A DNA stretch of 64,000 bases, taken from NCBI RefSeq assembly GCF_014212055.1, contig NZ_JACJVO010000050.1, positions 1 through 64,000 of the forward strand, in the 5' to 3' direction. Source of the stretch: Cohnella zeiphila. GTDB taxonomy: Bacteria > Bacillota > Bacilli > Paenibacillales > Paenibacillaceae. Under the pieces are notes generated by a model, which was not told the origin of the DNA, did not search any database, and saw only the letters and a program-made list of their open reading frames with translations. The first letter of the stretch is position 1; each line of letters opens with the position of its first letter. Made by a program: the position numbers and the translations under genes. Positions 24,582 through 32,141 of the stretch are shown piece after piece.

Positions 24582-26070
24582 GCTGAAGGAATACCGGAAG
24601 GAGATCGCGATCGGCTTCATTCCCGTTCTCCTCGCGTTTCTGATCTTCGCCGGTTTTCCCGCGATCCCGCTGCTGCTGGGCGTCTTCCTGGTCGCCGGCC
24701 TGCTTCTGTTCGCGAAGTCGCGGGGCGGAGTGGCGGTGTCGGCGGCGGGCCGGAAGCGTCCGTCCCGAGCGCCGCAGGAGCTATCCTTCGAAGATATCGG
24801 CGGACAGGAACAAGCCAAGCGCGAATTGACGGAGGCGCTCGAATTTCTCGTCAAGCGCGAACAGCTGTCGAAGCTGGGCATCCGCCCGCTCAAGGGCATT
24901 CTGCTGACCGGGCCTCCGGGCACCGGCAAGACGCTGCTGGCCAAAGCGGCGGCGCACTACACGAACTCGATTTTCATCGCCGCTTCGGGCAGCGAATTCG
25001 TCGAGATGTACGTCGGCGTCGGCGCGAGCCGCATCCGCGAGCTGTTCCAGGAAGCGCGCCGCCAGGCGGCGCGCCAGAAGAAGGACAGCGCGATCGTCTT
25101 CATCGACGAGATCGACGGCATCGGGGGCAAGCGCGACGGCGGACAGCATCGCGAATACGACCAGACGCTGAACCAGCTTCTGACCGAGATGGACGGCATC
25201 CAGGGCGACGAGCATCCGCGCGTGCTCCTGATCGCCGCGACCAACCGCAAGGACACGCTCGATCCCGCGCTGCTGCGCCCCGGCCGGTTCGACCGCAACA
25301 TTCAGGTCGATCTGCCGGACAAGACGGGCCGCGAGCATATCCTGAAGCTGCATGCGCGCAACAAGCCACTGGCGGAAGGAGCTTCGCTGTCGAAGGTGGC
25401 CGACGAGACGTTCGGCTTCTCGGGCGCGCAGCTCGAGAGCGTGATGAACGAGGCGGCCATCTACGCGATGCGGGAAGAGTGCGACGAGATTCGCACCGAG
25501 CATCTGTCGCGCGCCATCGACAAGGTGATGATGGGCGAGCGGATGGACCGCGAGACGACCCGCGAGGAACGGGAGCGGGTCGCGATCCACGAGCTCGGCC
25601 ATGCGATCGTCGCCGAGACGGTCCGTCCGGGCAGCGTCGCGCAGGTGTCGCTGACGCCCCGGGGCCAAGCGCTCGGCTATGTCAGGCACAATCCGAGCGA
25701 GGATCGTTATTTGTACACCAAGACGGTGCTGGAAGAGCAAATCATGATCGCCCTCGGCGGAGCGATCGCGGAGGAACTGAATTACGGCGGCCGGAGCACC
25801 GGTTCCCGCAACGACTTCGAGCAAGCGACGAACATCGTGCGCATGATGATCGAAGCCGGCTTGTCGGGTCTCGGCATCGTCCACCCGCAGGCGCTCACGA
25901 CGGAGCAGTGGTCGCAGGAGAACGCGAATATCCTGGGCGATCTGACCGAGCGGACGCGCGATCTGCTGGGCGTTCACCTGGAGACGTTCCGCCGCATGCT
26001 GGACATCCTGATCCGCGAGGAGACGCTGTCCGGCGAAGAGCTGCGCAAGCAGCTGCAAGCTGTTGCCTGA
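24574..26070 (+). CDS. Short FtsH-like membrane AAA+ zinc metalloprotease, 498 aa
   Basis: The protein has two adjacent N-terminal membrane helices (about residues 12-30 and 32-47), then an AAA+ module with Walker A G113-P-P-G-T-G-K-T120, Walker B IVFIDEIDG and the second region of homology NRKDTLDPALLRPGRFDR. An M41 peptidase domain with H339-E-L-G-H343 and the third ligand in NDFEQAT follows. It is well short of housekeeping FtsH (about 640-670 aa), because the periplasmic-type domain between the membrane helices and the C-terminal tail are missing. It is probably a paralogue with a specialised role rather than the main FtsH, which is usually encoded elsewhere next to hpt. A hairpin terminator follows. 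Confidence 0.85.
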   Translation: MRKLKEYRKEIAIGFIPVLLAFLIFAGFPAIPLLLGVFLVAGLLLFAKSRGGVAVSAAGRKRPSRAPQELSFEDIGGQEQAKRELTEALEFLVKREQLSKLGIRPLKGILLTGPPGTGKTLLAKAAAHYTNSIFIAASGSEFVEMYVGVGASRIRELFQEARRQAARQKKDSAIVFIDEIDGIGGKRDGGQHREYDQTLNQLLTEMDGIQGDEHPRVLLIAATNRKDTLDPALLRPGRFDRNIQVDLPDKTGREHILKLHARNKPLAEGASLSKVADETFGFSGAQLESVMNEAAIYAMREECDEIRTEHLSRAIDKVMMGERMDRETTREERERVAIHELGHAIVAETVRPGSVAQVSLTPRGQALGYVRHNPSEDRYLYTKTVLEEQIMIALGGAIAEELNYGGRSTGSRNDFEQATNIVRMMIEAGLSGLGIVHPQALTTEQWSQENANILGDLTERTRDLLGVHLETFRRMLDILIREETLSGEELRKQLQAVA

Positions 26071-26084
26071 TTCGATTCCATCCG

Positions 26085-26118
26085 AGCGCTTTCGGGTCTC
26101 TCGGGACCCGGAGGCGCT
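26085..26118 (+). terminator. Hairpin terminator after the FtsH-like gene
   Basis: AGCGC-TT-TCGGGTC pairs with GACCCGGA-G-GCGCT; a weak T-rich tail (GTTTGCGTTT) follows. Confidence 0.65.
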
Positions 26119-26278
26119 GTTTGCGTTTCGGATTTTTTGACGGAATACCGATCCTTTTGCGCGAAATTTCCCGAAAGTCTTAAGGAATCTTTAAAGGAAA
26201 TTCGATGCCAATTGTGATAGCATGAGAAGGAGGTTCTTCGAGCCGGAGCTTCGTTTTGGCGAAATTCCGGTTTTTGTT

Positions 26279-26304
26279 TGAACCGTCTTGGCGGTACGTT
26301 CGTC
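26279..26304 (+). promoter_or_regulatory. Candidate autoregulated ECF promoter
   Basis: TGAACC at 26279-26284, a 16-bp spacer and CGTC at 26301-26304 resemble the TGAAAC-N16-CGTC pattern of Bacillus ECF sigma factors, just upstream of an ECF sigma gene. The predicted 5' end would lie near the AGAGGTG ribosome site. Confidence 0.4.
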
Positions 26305-26324
26305 AAATGAAGAGGTGAACGGTT

Positions 26325-26888
26325 TTGGAATCCGAGGCTAATTTCGATTATTTAAAATATATGACCGATCATGAGGACAAAAAAGCCCTGCTGGGCGAAC
26401 TGATGACGGTTTACGGCAAAGAAGTTTGGAATTATGCTTATAGTATTACCCGCAAGTGGGATTTGGCGGACGATATCTCGCAAGAGGTATTCATCAAAGT
26501 GTACAAGAACCTGCACGGCTTTCGCCGCGACGCCTCGGTCAAAACCTGGCTGCTCACCATTACGCGCAATACCGCGATCGATTTCCAGCGATCCGCCTTT
26601 TTGCGGAAGGTGACGTTGACCGACTGGATCGGCGAAACCGGCGAACGCAGATCCGTGGAGCACGACGTGATCGAGAACCAGACGGTGAACGACATGTGGA
26701 GCCTCGTTCTGCAGCTGCCGGTCAAATATCGGGAGGTACTCATTCTATACGCTCATAACCAACTATCGCTCAAAGAGATCGCGGACATTCTCGAAGTGAC
26801 GGAAGGCACGGTCAAGTCGCGAATGTTCCATGCGCGCAAGAAATTACAGAAAATGAAGGAGCGGATGGATCATGGATCCGACCGATAA
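26325..26888 (+). CDS. ECF-type RNA polymerase sigma factor, 187 aa
   Basis: Group 4 sigma-70 factor. Region 2 (residues about 28-95) contains the DISQEVFIKVYKNLHGFR segment for -10 recognition, and region 4 (about 125-178) the helix-turn-helix LSLKEIADILEVTEGTVKSRMFHARKKL. No extra C-terminal domain. The TTG start at 26325 follows AGAGGTGA. It overlaps the next gene by 17 bases, the usual arrangement of an ECF factor with its cognate membrane anti-sigma. The signal it responds to cannot be told from sequence. Confidence 0.9.
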   Translation: MESEANFDYLKYMTDHEDKKALLGELMTVYGKEVWNYAYSITRKWDLADDISQEVFIKVYKNLHGFRRDASVKTWLLTITRNTAIDFQRSAFLRKVTLTDWIGETGERRSVEHDVIENQTVNDMWSLVLQLPVKYREVLILYAHNQLSLKEIADILEVTEGTVKSRMFHARKKLQKMKERMDHGSDR

Positions 26889-28170
26889 GGAACTGAAGGA
26901 GCAGCTGGCATCGGGCCCCTTCGCCCGGGACGGCTTCGACGATCGGCTTCGCCGCCGCATCGAGATGAACCTCGACCGGCCGGAGCAGCGCCGCTCGGGT
27001 TCCCGGAGGCGCCGCAGCCGGGCGGCCGGGGCTCTCGCGGCTGCGGCGGTCCTGGCGCTGATCTTCGCCGTTTGGCAATGGGGGCCGGCCGGGCTGGGCG
27101 GCCATGCGGGCGAGCGGGCTTCGAAGCTTAATAATCTGCAGAGCGCGACGGTGCCGGGCCTAACGGAGGCTTACGACGAAACGATCCGTTCCGCCGTTCT
27201 CATCGGCCTGCGCAAGGACGTCACCGCTCCGGACGGCCGAACGGTCAGCTCCTATCGGACCGTGCTCGTAGCTCCGCAGAACAACAAGCTGGAGGTCGCG
27301 GCGGAAGGCTCCGGCATCGTCATGCCGTACAAGCAGACGTTCTGGAAGATCGAGACGACGGCGGACGACGGCCATTCCGATTCCCAGAGCCTGATCGCCT
27401 ACCAGGCTTACGGGAGCAAGGCGCTGACCGAGAAGCCGGCTTCCGTCGTGGCGACGCCCAGGCCGAATCTCGTCTCCGAGCGGCTGCTGTTCGTCGGGAA
27501 CGAATACGTGGCCGTTGCGCAGGACGCCGCGGGAGGCGGCGACGGCGCGGCTCCCGAGTACCTTTATGTGAAGAACATCAAGCAGCTCGCCTCTTCGGCC
27601 GGCACCGACTACGATCCGTCGACCGAGCCTCATACGGCGTTCGAAGACGCCGTGGCGGAGCAGCCGGGCAGCTCGACGGCAGCGAAGGCGGAAGATGCTG
27701 CGGCAGTCGGCGCTTCCGCGGACGGCGGCAAGACGGAGCAATGGTCCATCGCCCGCAAGACGGGCCGCTGGACTGGCGTCTCCTACGGCGCCGATTCCGT
27801 AACGGCGCCGGTAGACTTGAATGCGGAGCGGGAGATTCCGACGGAGCTGCCGGAACGGGTCGCGCCGAACGATTCGCTCCAATGGACCTGGGATCAAATC
27901 CGGCAGGTCGAGCCGACCGCCACCGACGCATTCTCGTACAACGACTTGCTGGCGACCGTCGTCGACCGGGAGATCAAGGTGTACGCGTACAAACAGAAGG
28001 ACGGCCTGTCCCACCCGCTGCCGATCGAGCTGGAGCCGAACGAATCGATCATTATGGTGTTGTGGGCGCTGAACCAGTCGGAGTCGAAAAACTACGCCGA
28101 CCAATGGAAAAAGAAAGTCGCGGAAATTCTCGACTACAAGCCGCAGGCCTTGCCGTCGGCTAAATCCTGA
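26872..28170 (+). CDS. Probable membrane-bound anti-sigma factor, 432 aa
   Basis: A cytoplasmic N-terminus of about 48 residues (DKELKEQLASGPFARDGFDDRLRRRIEMNL), an Arg-rich stretch and a single transmembrane helix (about 51-70) are followed by a large extracytoplasmic region. There is a Ser/Ala/Gly-rich linker around 260-290 and a C-terminal globular part. The short cytoplasmic domain lacks a zinc-finger HxxxCxxC motif, so if it is an anti-sigma it is of the non-ZAS type. Assignment rests on overlap with the sigma gene and on topology. A strong terminator follows. Confidence 0.7.
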   Translation: MDPTDKELKEQLASGPFARDGFDDRLRRRIEMNLDRPEQRRSGSRRRRSRAAGALAAAAVLALIFAVWQWGPAGLGGHAGERASKLNNLQSATVPGLTEAYDETIRSAVLIGLRKDVTAPDGRTVSSYRTVLVAPQNNKLEVAAEGSGIVMPYKQTFWKIETTADDGHSDSQSLIAYQAYGSKALTEKPASVVATPRPNLVSERLLFVGNEYVAVAQDAAGGGDGAAPEYLYVKNIKQLASSAGTDYDPSTEPHTAFEDAVAEQPGSSTAAKAEDAAAVGASADGGKTEQWSIARKTGRWTGVSYGADSVTAPVDLNAEREIPTELPERVAPNDSLQWTWDQIRQVEPTATDAFSYNDLLATVVDREIKVYAYKQKDGLSHPLPIELEPNESIIMVLWALNQSESKNYADQWKKKVAEILDYKPQALPSAKS

Positions 28171-28198
28171 ACCGACTAAGAATCGAACCTGGCTTCCC

Positions 28199-28228
28199 GC
28201 CCTCGTCTATCGCGACGAGGGCTTTTTT
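28199..28228 (+). terminator. Rho-independent terminator after the anti-sigma gene
   Basis: GCCCTCGTC pairs with GACGAGGGC (9 bp, loop TATCGC) and is followed by six Ts. Confidence 0.92.
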
Positions 28229-28275
28229 CGATTGGAGAGCGCGGAGGTTTGGTTACCGGTGCGCTTGAGGAGCAC

Positions 28276-28665
28276 AGTTAATTTGAAATCAGATTAACTC
28301 GAAGTGGGGAGCTGCTCGAGAACCGAAGTTAGTCTGAAAGCAGACGAAATCCACTCGCAATGGCTCGTGAGCGGCGGATTTGGTTTGATAACAGAATAAT
28401 TCAGCCTTGGGGAGCGCGGGAGGACCGAAATTAGTTTGAAATCAGATTAACTCAGTGGGGGGAGTTGCTTGAAGACCTAAGTTAGTTTGAATTCAGATTA
28501 ACTCGAGGTGGGGGGCTGCTCGAAAGTTTAGGTTAGTCTGAAATCAGACGAAATCCGCTCGCAAAGGCGCGTGAGCGGCGGATTTGGTCTGAAATCAGAT
28601 GAACGCAGCCGTGGGGAGTGCGTGAGGACCGAAGATAGTTTGAAATCAGATTAACTTAGAAGCGG
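28276..28665. repeat. Nested intergenic repeat array, family B
   Basis: Eight copies of a near-palindrome related to GTTAGTTTGAAATCAGATTAA start near 28276, 28327, 28382, 28429, 28480, 28530, 28584 and 28634. Spacers of about 25 bases resemble GTGGGGAGCTGCTCGAGGACC. Copies 1-4 and 5-8 match in order with a period of about 204 bp, so the array is two copies of a four-unit block. Within each block units 2 and 3 flank an inverted repeat AAATCCGCTCGC / GTGAGCGGCGGATTT. A decayed ninth unit may lie at 28683. No ORF fits the region. Confidence 0.88.
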
Positions 28666-28739
28666 GGAGCGGCGTGAGGTCCCGAAATTTTTTGAAACCG
28701 GCCGGGCCAAACGAAAAACGGAAAACTTTGTCTTTTCTA

Positions 28740-28768
28740 TTGACTTTAACAAATTAAAGCGTTAATTT
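28740..28768 (+). promoter_or_regulatory. hisC promoter with internal inverted repeat
   Basis: TTGACT at 28740-28745, a 17-bp spacer and TAATTT at 28763-28768. A perfect inverted repeat, TTAAC-N10-GTTAA (28746-28765), fills the spacer and would be an ideal repressor site. A second TATAAT at 28782-28787 lacks a good -35. Confidence 0.65.
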
Positions 28769-28811
28769 ATTATCATATTACTATAATAAAGCGAAATAGG
28801 AGTTGACCCCC

Positions 28812-29924
28812 ATGGAATCGAACGATCTCCGAGTATCTCCGCGCCGCGTGTTGGCGGACATGACGCCTTATACGGCGGGCAAGCCGATCTGGGAAGTCCA
28901 GCGGGAGTACGGGCTGGACCGGGTCGTGAAGCTGGCGTCGAACGAGAACCCGCTCGGCCCGTCGCCGAAGGCGCTGGAAGCGATACAGTCGCTGCTCCCG
29001 GACCTCCACCGATACCCCGACGAGCGCGCGTTCGGCCTGCTTCGGGCGCTGTCGGAGCGCTTGCGCCTGCCGGAGGAATGCCTGATCGTCACGAACGGAG
29101 GAGACGAGCTGATCACGCTGCTTTCAGAGGCTTATTTGGAACCGGGCGACGAGGTCGTCGTGCCTTCTCCCACGTTCAGCGAATACGCCTTCGGCGCCCG
29201 TCTCATGAACGCGACGCCGGTCCCGGTCCCGCTCCGCGAGGGGTATCGCTTTTCTACGGACGATTTGCTCGCCGCCGTAACGGAGCGGACGAAGCTCGTT
29301 TATCTGTGCACGCCGAACAACCCGACCGGCACCTATCTGCCCGGGCCGGAGATGCGCAGGCTGCTCGATTCTTTGCCGCGCCGCGTGCTCGTCGTCATCG
29401 ACTCGGCTTACGCCCACTTCGCGACCGCTCCGGACTATGATGACGGTATGGCATACGTACGGGAAGGCCGGCCGGTCGTCGTGCTGCAGACCTTTTCCAA
29501 AATATACGGCTTGGCCGGCATCCGCGTCGGCTACGGCGCGGCGCCGGCGGAGATCGTGCGCTCCCTGCTCCAGGTCAAGGAGCCGTTCAACGTGAACGCG
29601 CTCGCCCAAGCCGCCGCCGCTGCGGCGCTCGCCGACGACGCGCATCTGGAAGCGTCGCGCCGGGTCAACGAAGAGGGCCGCAAGCAGCTGTACGACGGGT
29701 TGACCGCGCTCGGTATCCCCTATATCGAGAGCATGAGCAATTTCATTCTGGCCGAGCCGGGCGAACGGGCGGCCGGCATGTTCGAGGCGCTTATGGCGAA
29801 AGGCGTGATCCTCCGCTCCGGCAAAGGGTGGAATCTCCCGCGCCACGTTCGCATCTCGGTCGGAACCCGCGAGGAGAATAAGCTGCTTCTCTCCGAGCTC
29901 GCCGCGTTCATGAAATCCTCTTAA
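28812..29924 (+). CDS. hisC: Histidinol-phosphate aminotransferase
   Basis: Fold-type I PLP aminotransferase (370 aa). The family pattern is clear: KLASNENPLGPSPKA near the N-terminus, the TPNNPTGTYL segment, PLP lysine K230 in TFSKIYGLAG, and Arg residues in HVRISVGTREEN for the phosphate/carboxylate. It transaminates imidazole acetol phosphate in histidine synthesis; related enzymes also act in Phe/Tyr synthesis. ATG 28812 follows AGGAG. It stands alone behind its own promoter, not in a his operon, and occupies roughly the place of aspB in B. subtilis. Confidence 0.9.
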   Translation: MESNDLRVSPRRVLADMTPYTAGKPIWEVQREYGLDRVVKLASNENPLGPSPKALEAIQSLLPDLHRYPDERAFGLLRALSERLRLPEECLIVTNGGDELITLLSEAYLEPGDEVVVPSPTFSEYAFGARLMNATPVPVPLREGYRFSTDDLLAAVTERTKLVYLCTPNNPTGTYLPGPEMRRLLDSLPRRVLVVIDSAYAHFATAPDYDDGMAYVREGRPVVVLQTFSKIYGLAGIRVGYGAAPAEIVRSLLQVKEPFNVNALAQAAAAAALADDAHLEASRRVNEEGRKQLYDGLTALGIPYIESMSNFILAEPGERAAGMFEALMAKGVILRSGKGWNLPRHVRISVGTREENKLLLSELAAFMKSS

Positions 29925-30022
29925 TTTCGCCATCGATTCGTCCGTTTCAAGGGCGAGAACGGTTGTGGTAAGATGAGAGGGACAACGGTGACGATCGCAT
30001 TCAGACGGTGGGGGGAAGGCGG

Positions 30023-30895
30023 ATGTTTCGCAAGATTGGAGTTGTGGGAGCGGGCACGATGGGGCAAGGAATCGCCGAGATGCTCGCAGCGAAAGGGCTG
30101 GACGTCCATCTGACGGAGAAGACGCCGGAGAAGCTGCAGCGGGGCGTGGAAGCGATCGAGCTGAGCCTGGACCGGCAGATCGAACGATGGGCGATCACGC
30201 AGGCGGAGAAGAAGCTGATCCAGAACCGCATTCATCCCGAGCCCTCTCTGGAGCATTTGTCTTCATGCGAGCTGGTGATCGAGACGATCAGCGAGGAGCT
30301 GGACAGCAAGCTGGCCGTCTTCGGGCAGCTTGGGGCGATTTTGCCGGAGACGACGATCATCGCGAGCAATACGTCCACGCTCAGCTTGACCGAGCTGGCC
30401 GGCGCGGCCCGGAGGCCGGAGCGGGTCATCGGCATGCACTTCGTGTATCCCGCGATCCGCATCGACGTCGTCGAGATTATCCGCGGCCTGCAAACCTCGG
30501 AGGAGACGTTCCGGGATACGAAGGAGTTCGTCGAGCAGGTGCTCGGCAAAAAAGGCGTCATGGTATTCGAGTCGCCCGGATTCGTCACGACGCGGCTCAG
30601 CTGCCTGCTGATCAACGAGGCGCTGCATCTGCTCGAGGAAGGGGTGGCGTCCGCCGAGGACATCGATTCGTCGATGCGCGTCGGCTACCGGTTCCAGCAC
30701 GGCCCGCTCGAGATGGCGGACCGGTTCGGTCTCGATTCGGTGCTGGCCGCGCTGGAGCGGATGTTCCGCGAATACGGCGAGCTTAAGTACCGGCCTTCGA
30801 TTCTGCTGAAGAAAAAAGTGCGGGCCGGGCAGCTCGGCGCCAAGACGGGCGTCGGATTTTTCTCGTACGACAAGGACGGTGACCGGATCGGATGA
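30023..30895 (+). CDS. 3-hydroxyacyl-CoA (3-hydroxybutyryl-CoA) dehydrogenase, 290 aa
   Basis: NAD-dependent dehydrogenase with the Rossmann motif G9-A-G-T-M-G14, the SNTSTLSLTEL catalytic Ser/Asn segment and the C-terminal helical domain (PGFVTTRLSCLLINEALHLLEEG, GPLEMADRFGLD). The catalytic His-containing loop reads HFVYPAIRIDVVEII rather than the usual HFFNP, a visible divergence. ATG 30023 follows GGGGGAAGG. It overlaps ackA by 4 bases, suggesting a role in acyl-CoA or fermentation metabolism rather than beta-oxidation. Confidence 0.85.
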   Translation: MFRKIGVVGAGTMGQGIAEMLAAKGLDVHLTEKTPEKLQRGVEAIELSLDRQIERWAITQAEKKLIQNRIHPEPSLEHLSSCELVIETISEELDSKLAVFGQLGAILPETTIIASNTSTLSLTELAGAARRPERVIGMHFVYPAIRIDVVEIIRGLQTSEETFRDTKEFVEQVLGKKGVMVFESPGFVTTRLSCLLINEALHLLEEGVASAEDIDSSMRVGYRFQHGPLEMADRFGLDSVLAALERMFREYGELKYRPSILLKKKVRAGQLGAKTGVGFFSYDKDGDRIG

Positions 30896-32106
30896 ACGTA
30901 CTCGTGATCAATGCGGGAAGCTCCTCGCTCAAGTACCAGCTGTACGACATGACGAACGAGACGGTGCTCGCCAAGGGGCGGGTCGAACGGATCGGCATGG
31001 AATCGTCCATTCTGACCCATGAAGTCGAAGGGGAGCCGGATGTCCGGGAAGTGAGCGAGATCCTGGAGCATACGGCCGCCGTACGAAAAGTGCTCGACAT
31101 GCTGACCCATCCGAAGTTCGGCGTTCTCCGGGCGATCGGCGACATTCAGGCGGTCGGCCATCGCGTCGTGCACGGTGGCGAGTCGTTTCACGAATCGGTG
31201 CTGATCGACGCCGACGTGAAGGCGGAAATCCGCCGTCTGTTCGACCTGGCTCCGCTGCACAATCCGGCGCACATGATGGGAATCCTGGCCGTGGAAGCGA
31301 ATCTGCCGGACGTTCCGCAGGCGGTCGTGTTCGACACCGCGTTCCATCAGACGATGCCGCCGGCTTCCTACTTGTACGCGATTCCGACGGTGCTGTACCG
31401 CAAGCACAAGATCCGGCGCTACGGGTTTCACGGAACGAGCCACGATTACGTGAGCAAGCAGGCGGCCGCCTTCCTCGGAAAAGCGCCGGAAGCGCTGAAG
31501 ATCGTCAGCTGCCATATCGGCAACGGCGCGAGCTGCGCGGCCATCCTGCACGGCAAGTCGTACGACACGAGCATGGGCATGACGCCGCTCGAAGGGCTGA
31601 TGATGGGAACGCGCAGCGGCGATCTCGATCCCGCGATCGTTCCGTTCGCGATGAACAAGGAAGAGCTGACGCTTAGCGAAGTGAATTCGATGCTGAACAA
31701 GCACAGCGGACTGCTCGCGATCTCCGGCCTCAGCAGCGACATGCGCGAAGTGGTGCAGGCGATGGAGGAAGGCAGCGAGCCGGCGAAGCTTGCGTTCGAG
31801 ATGTACGCCTACCGCATCCGCAAATATATCGGCGCATACGCGGCGGCCATGAACGGCATCGATGTGCTGCTGTTCACCGCAGGCGTGGGCGAAAATTCCG
31901 TTCCGCTGCGCAAGCGCGTCTGCGAAGGGCTGACGTTCCTGGGGCTCGAACTGGACGATGCCCGCAACGAAGTACGGAGCGGCGAGACGCGGCGGGTCTC
32001 CGCCGACGGATCGCAGGTCGACGTTCTGGTCGTGCCGACGAACGAAGAGCTGCTGATCGCCCGCGATACCTACCGTTTGGCGATCGGCCCGAAGGGCAAG
32101 AGGTAA
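30892..32106 (+). CDS. ackA: Acetate kinase
   Basis: Interconverts acetate plus ATP and acetyl phosphate plus ADP (404 aa). The ASKHA-fold motifs are all visible: NAGSSSLKYQLYD at the N-terminus, GHRVVHGGE, RYGFHGTSHDYV with the catalytic region, HIGNGASCAAI, DTSMGMTPLEGLMMGTRSGDLDP and FTAGVGENS. It is translationally coupled to the upstream dehydrogenase (ATGA). asnS follows by 35 bases with no terminator between them. Confidence 0.97.
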   Translation: MNVLVINAGSSSLKYQLYDMTNETVLAKGRVERIGMESSILTHEVEGEPDVREVSEILEHTAAVRKVLDMLTHPKFGVLRAIGDIQAVGHRVVHGGESFHESVLIDADVKAEIRRLFDLAPLHNPAHMMGILAVEANLPDVPQAVVFDTAFHQTMPPASYLYAIPTVLYRKHKIRRYGFHGTSHDYVSKQAAAFLGKAPEALKIVSCHIGNGASCAAILHGKSYDTSMGMTPLEGLMMGTRSGDLDPAIVPFAMNKEELTLSEVNSMLNKHSGLLAISGLSSDMREVVQAMEEGSEPAKLAFEMYAYRIRKYIGAYAAAMNGIDVLLFTAGVGENSVPLRKRVCEGLTFLGLELDDARNEVRSGETRRVSADGSQVDVLVVPTNEELLIARDTYRLAIGPKGKR

Positions 32107-32141
32107 CAGAACGGGATACAGGAACGAAAGGGGAAAAGGCC

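Noticed and set aside
28276..28665. CRISPR array
   Set aside because: Repeat units vary, spacers are themselves repeated between units, spacing is irregular and no cas genes are nearby.
32107..32141. T-box leader before asnS
   Set aside because: Only 35 bases separate ackA and asnS, which is far too short.
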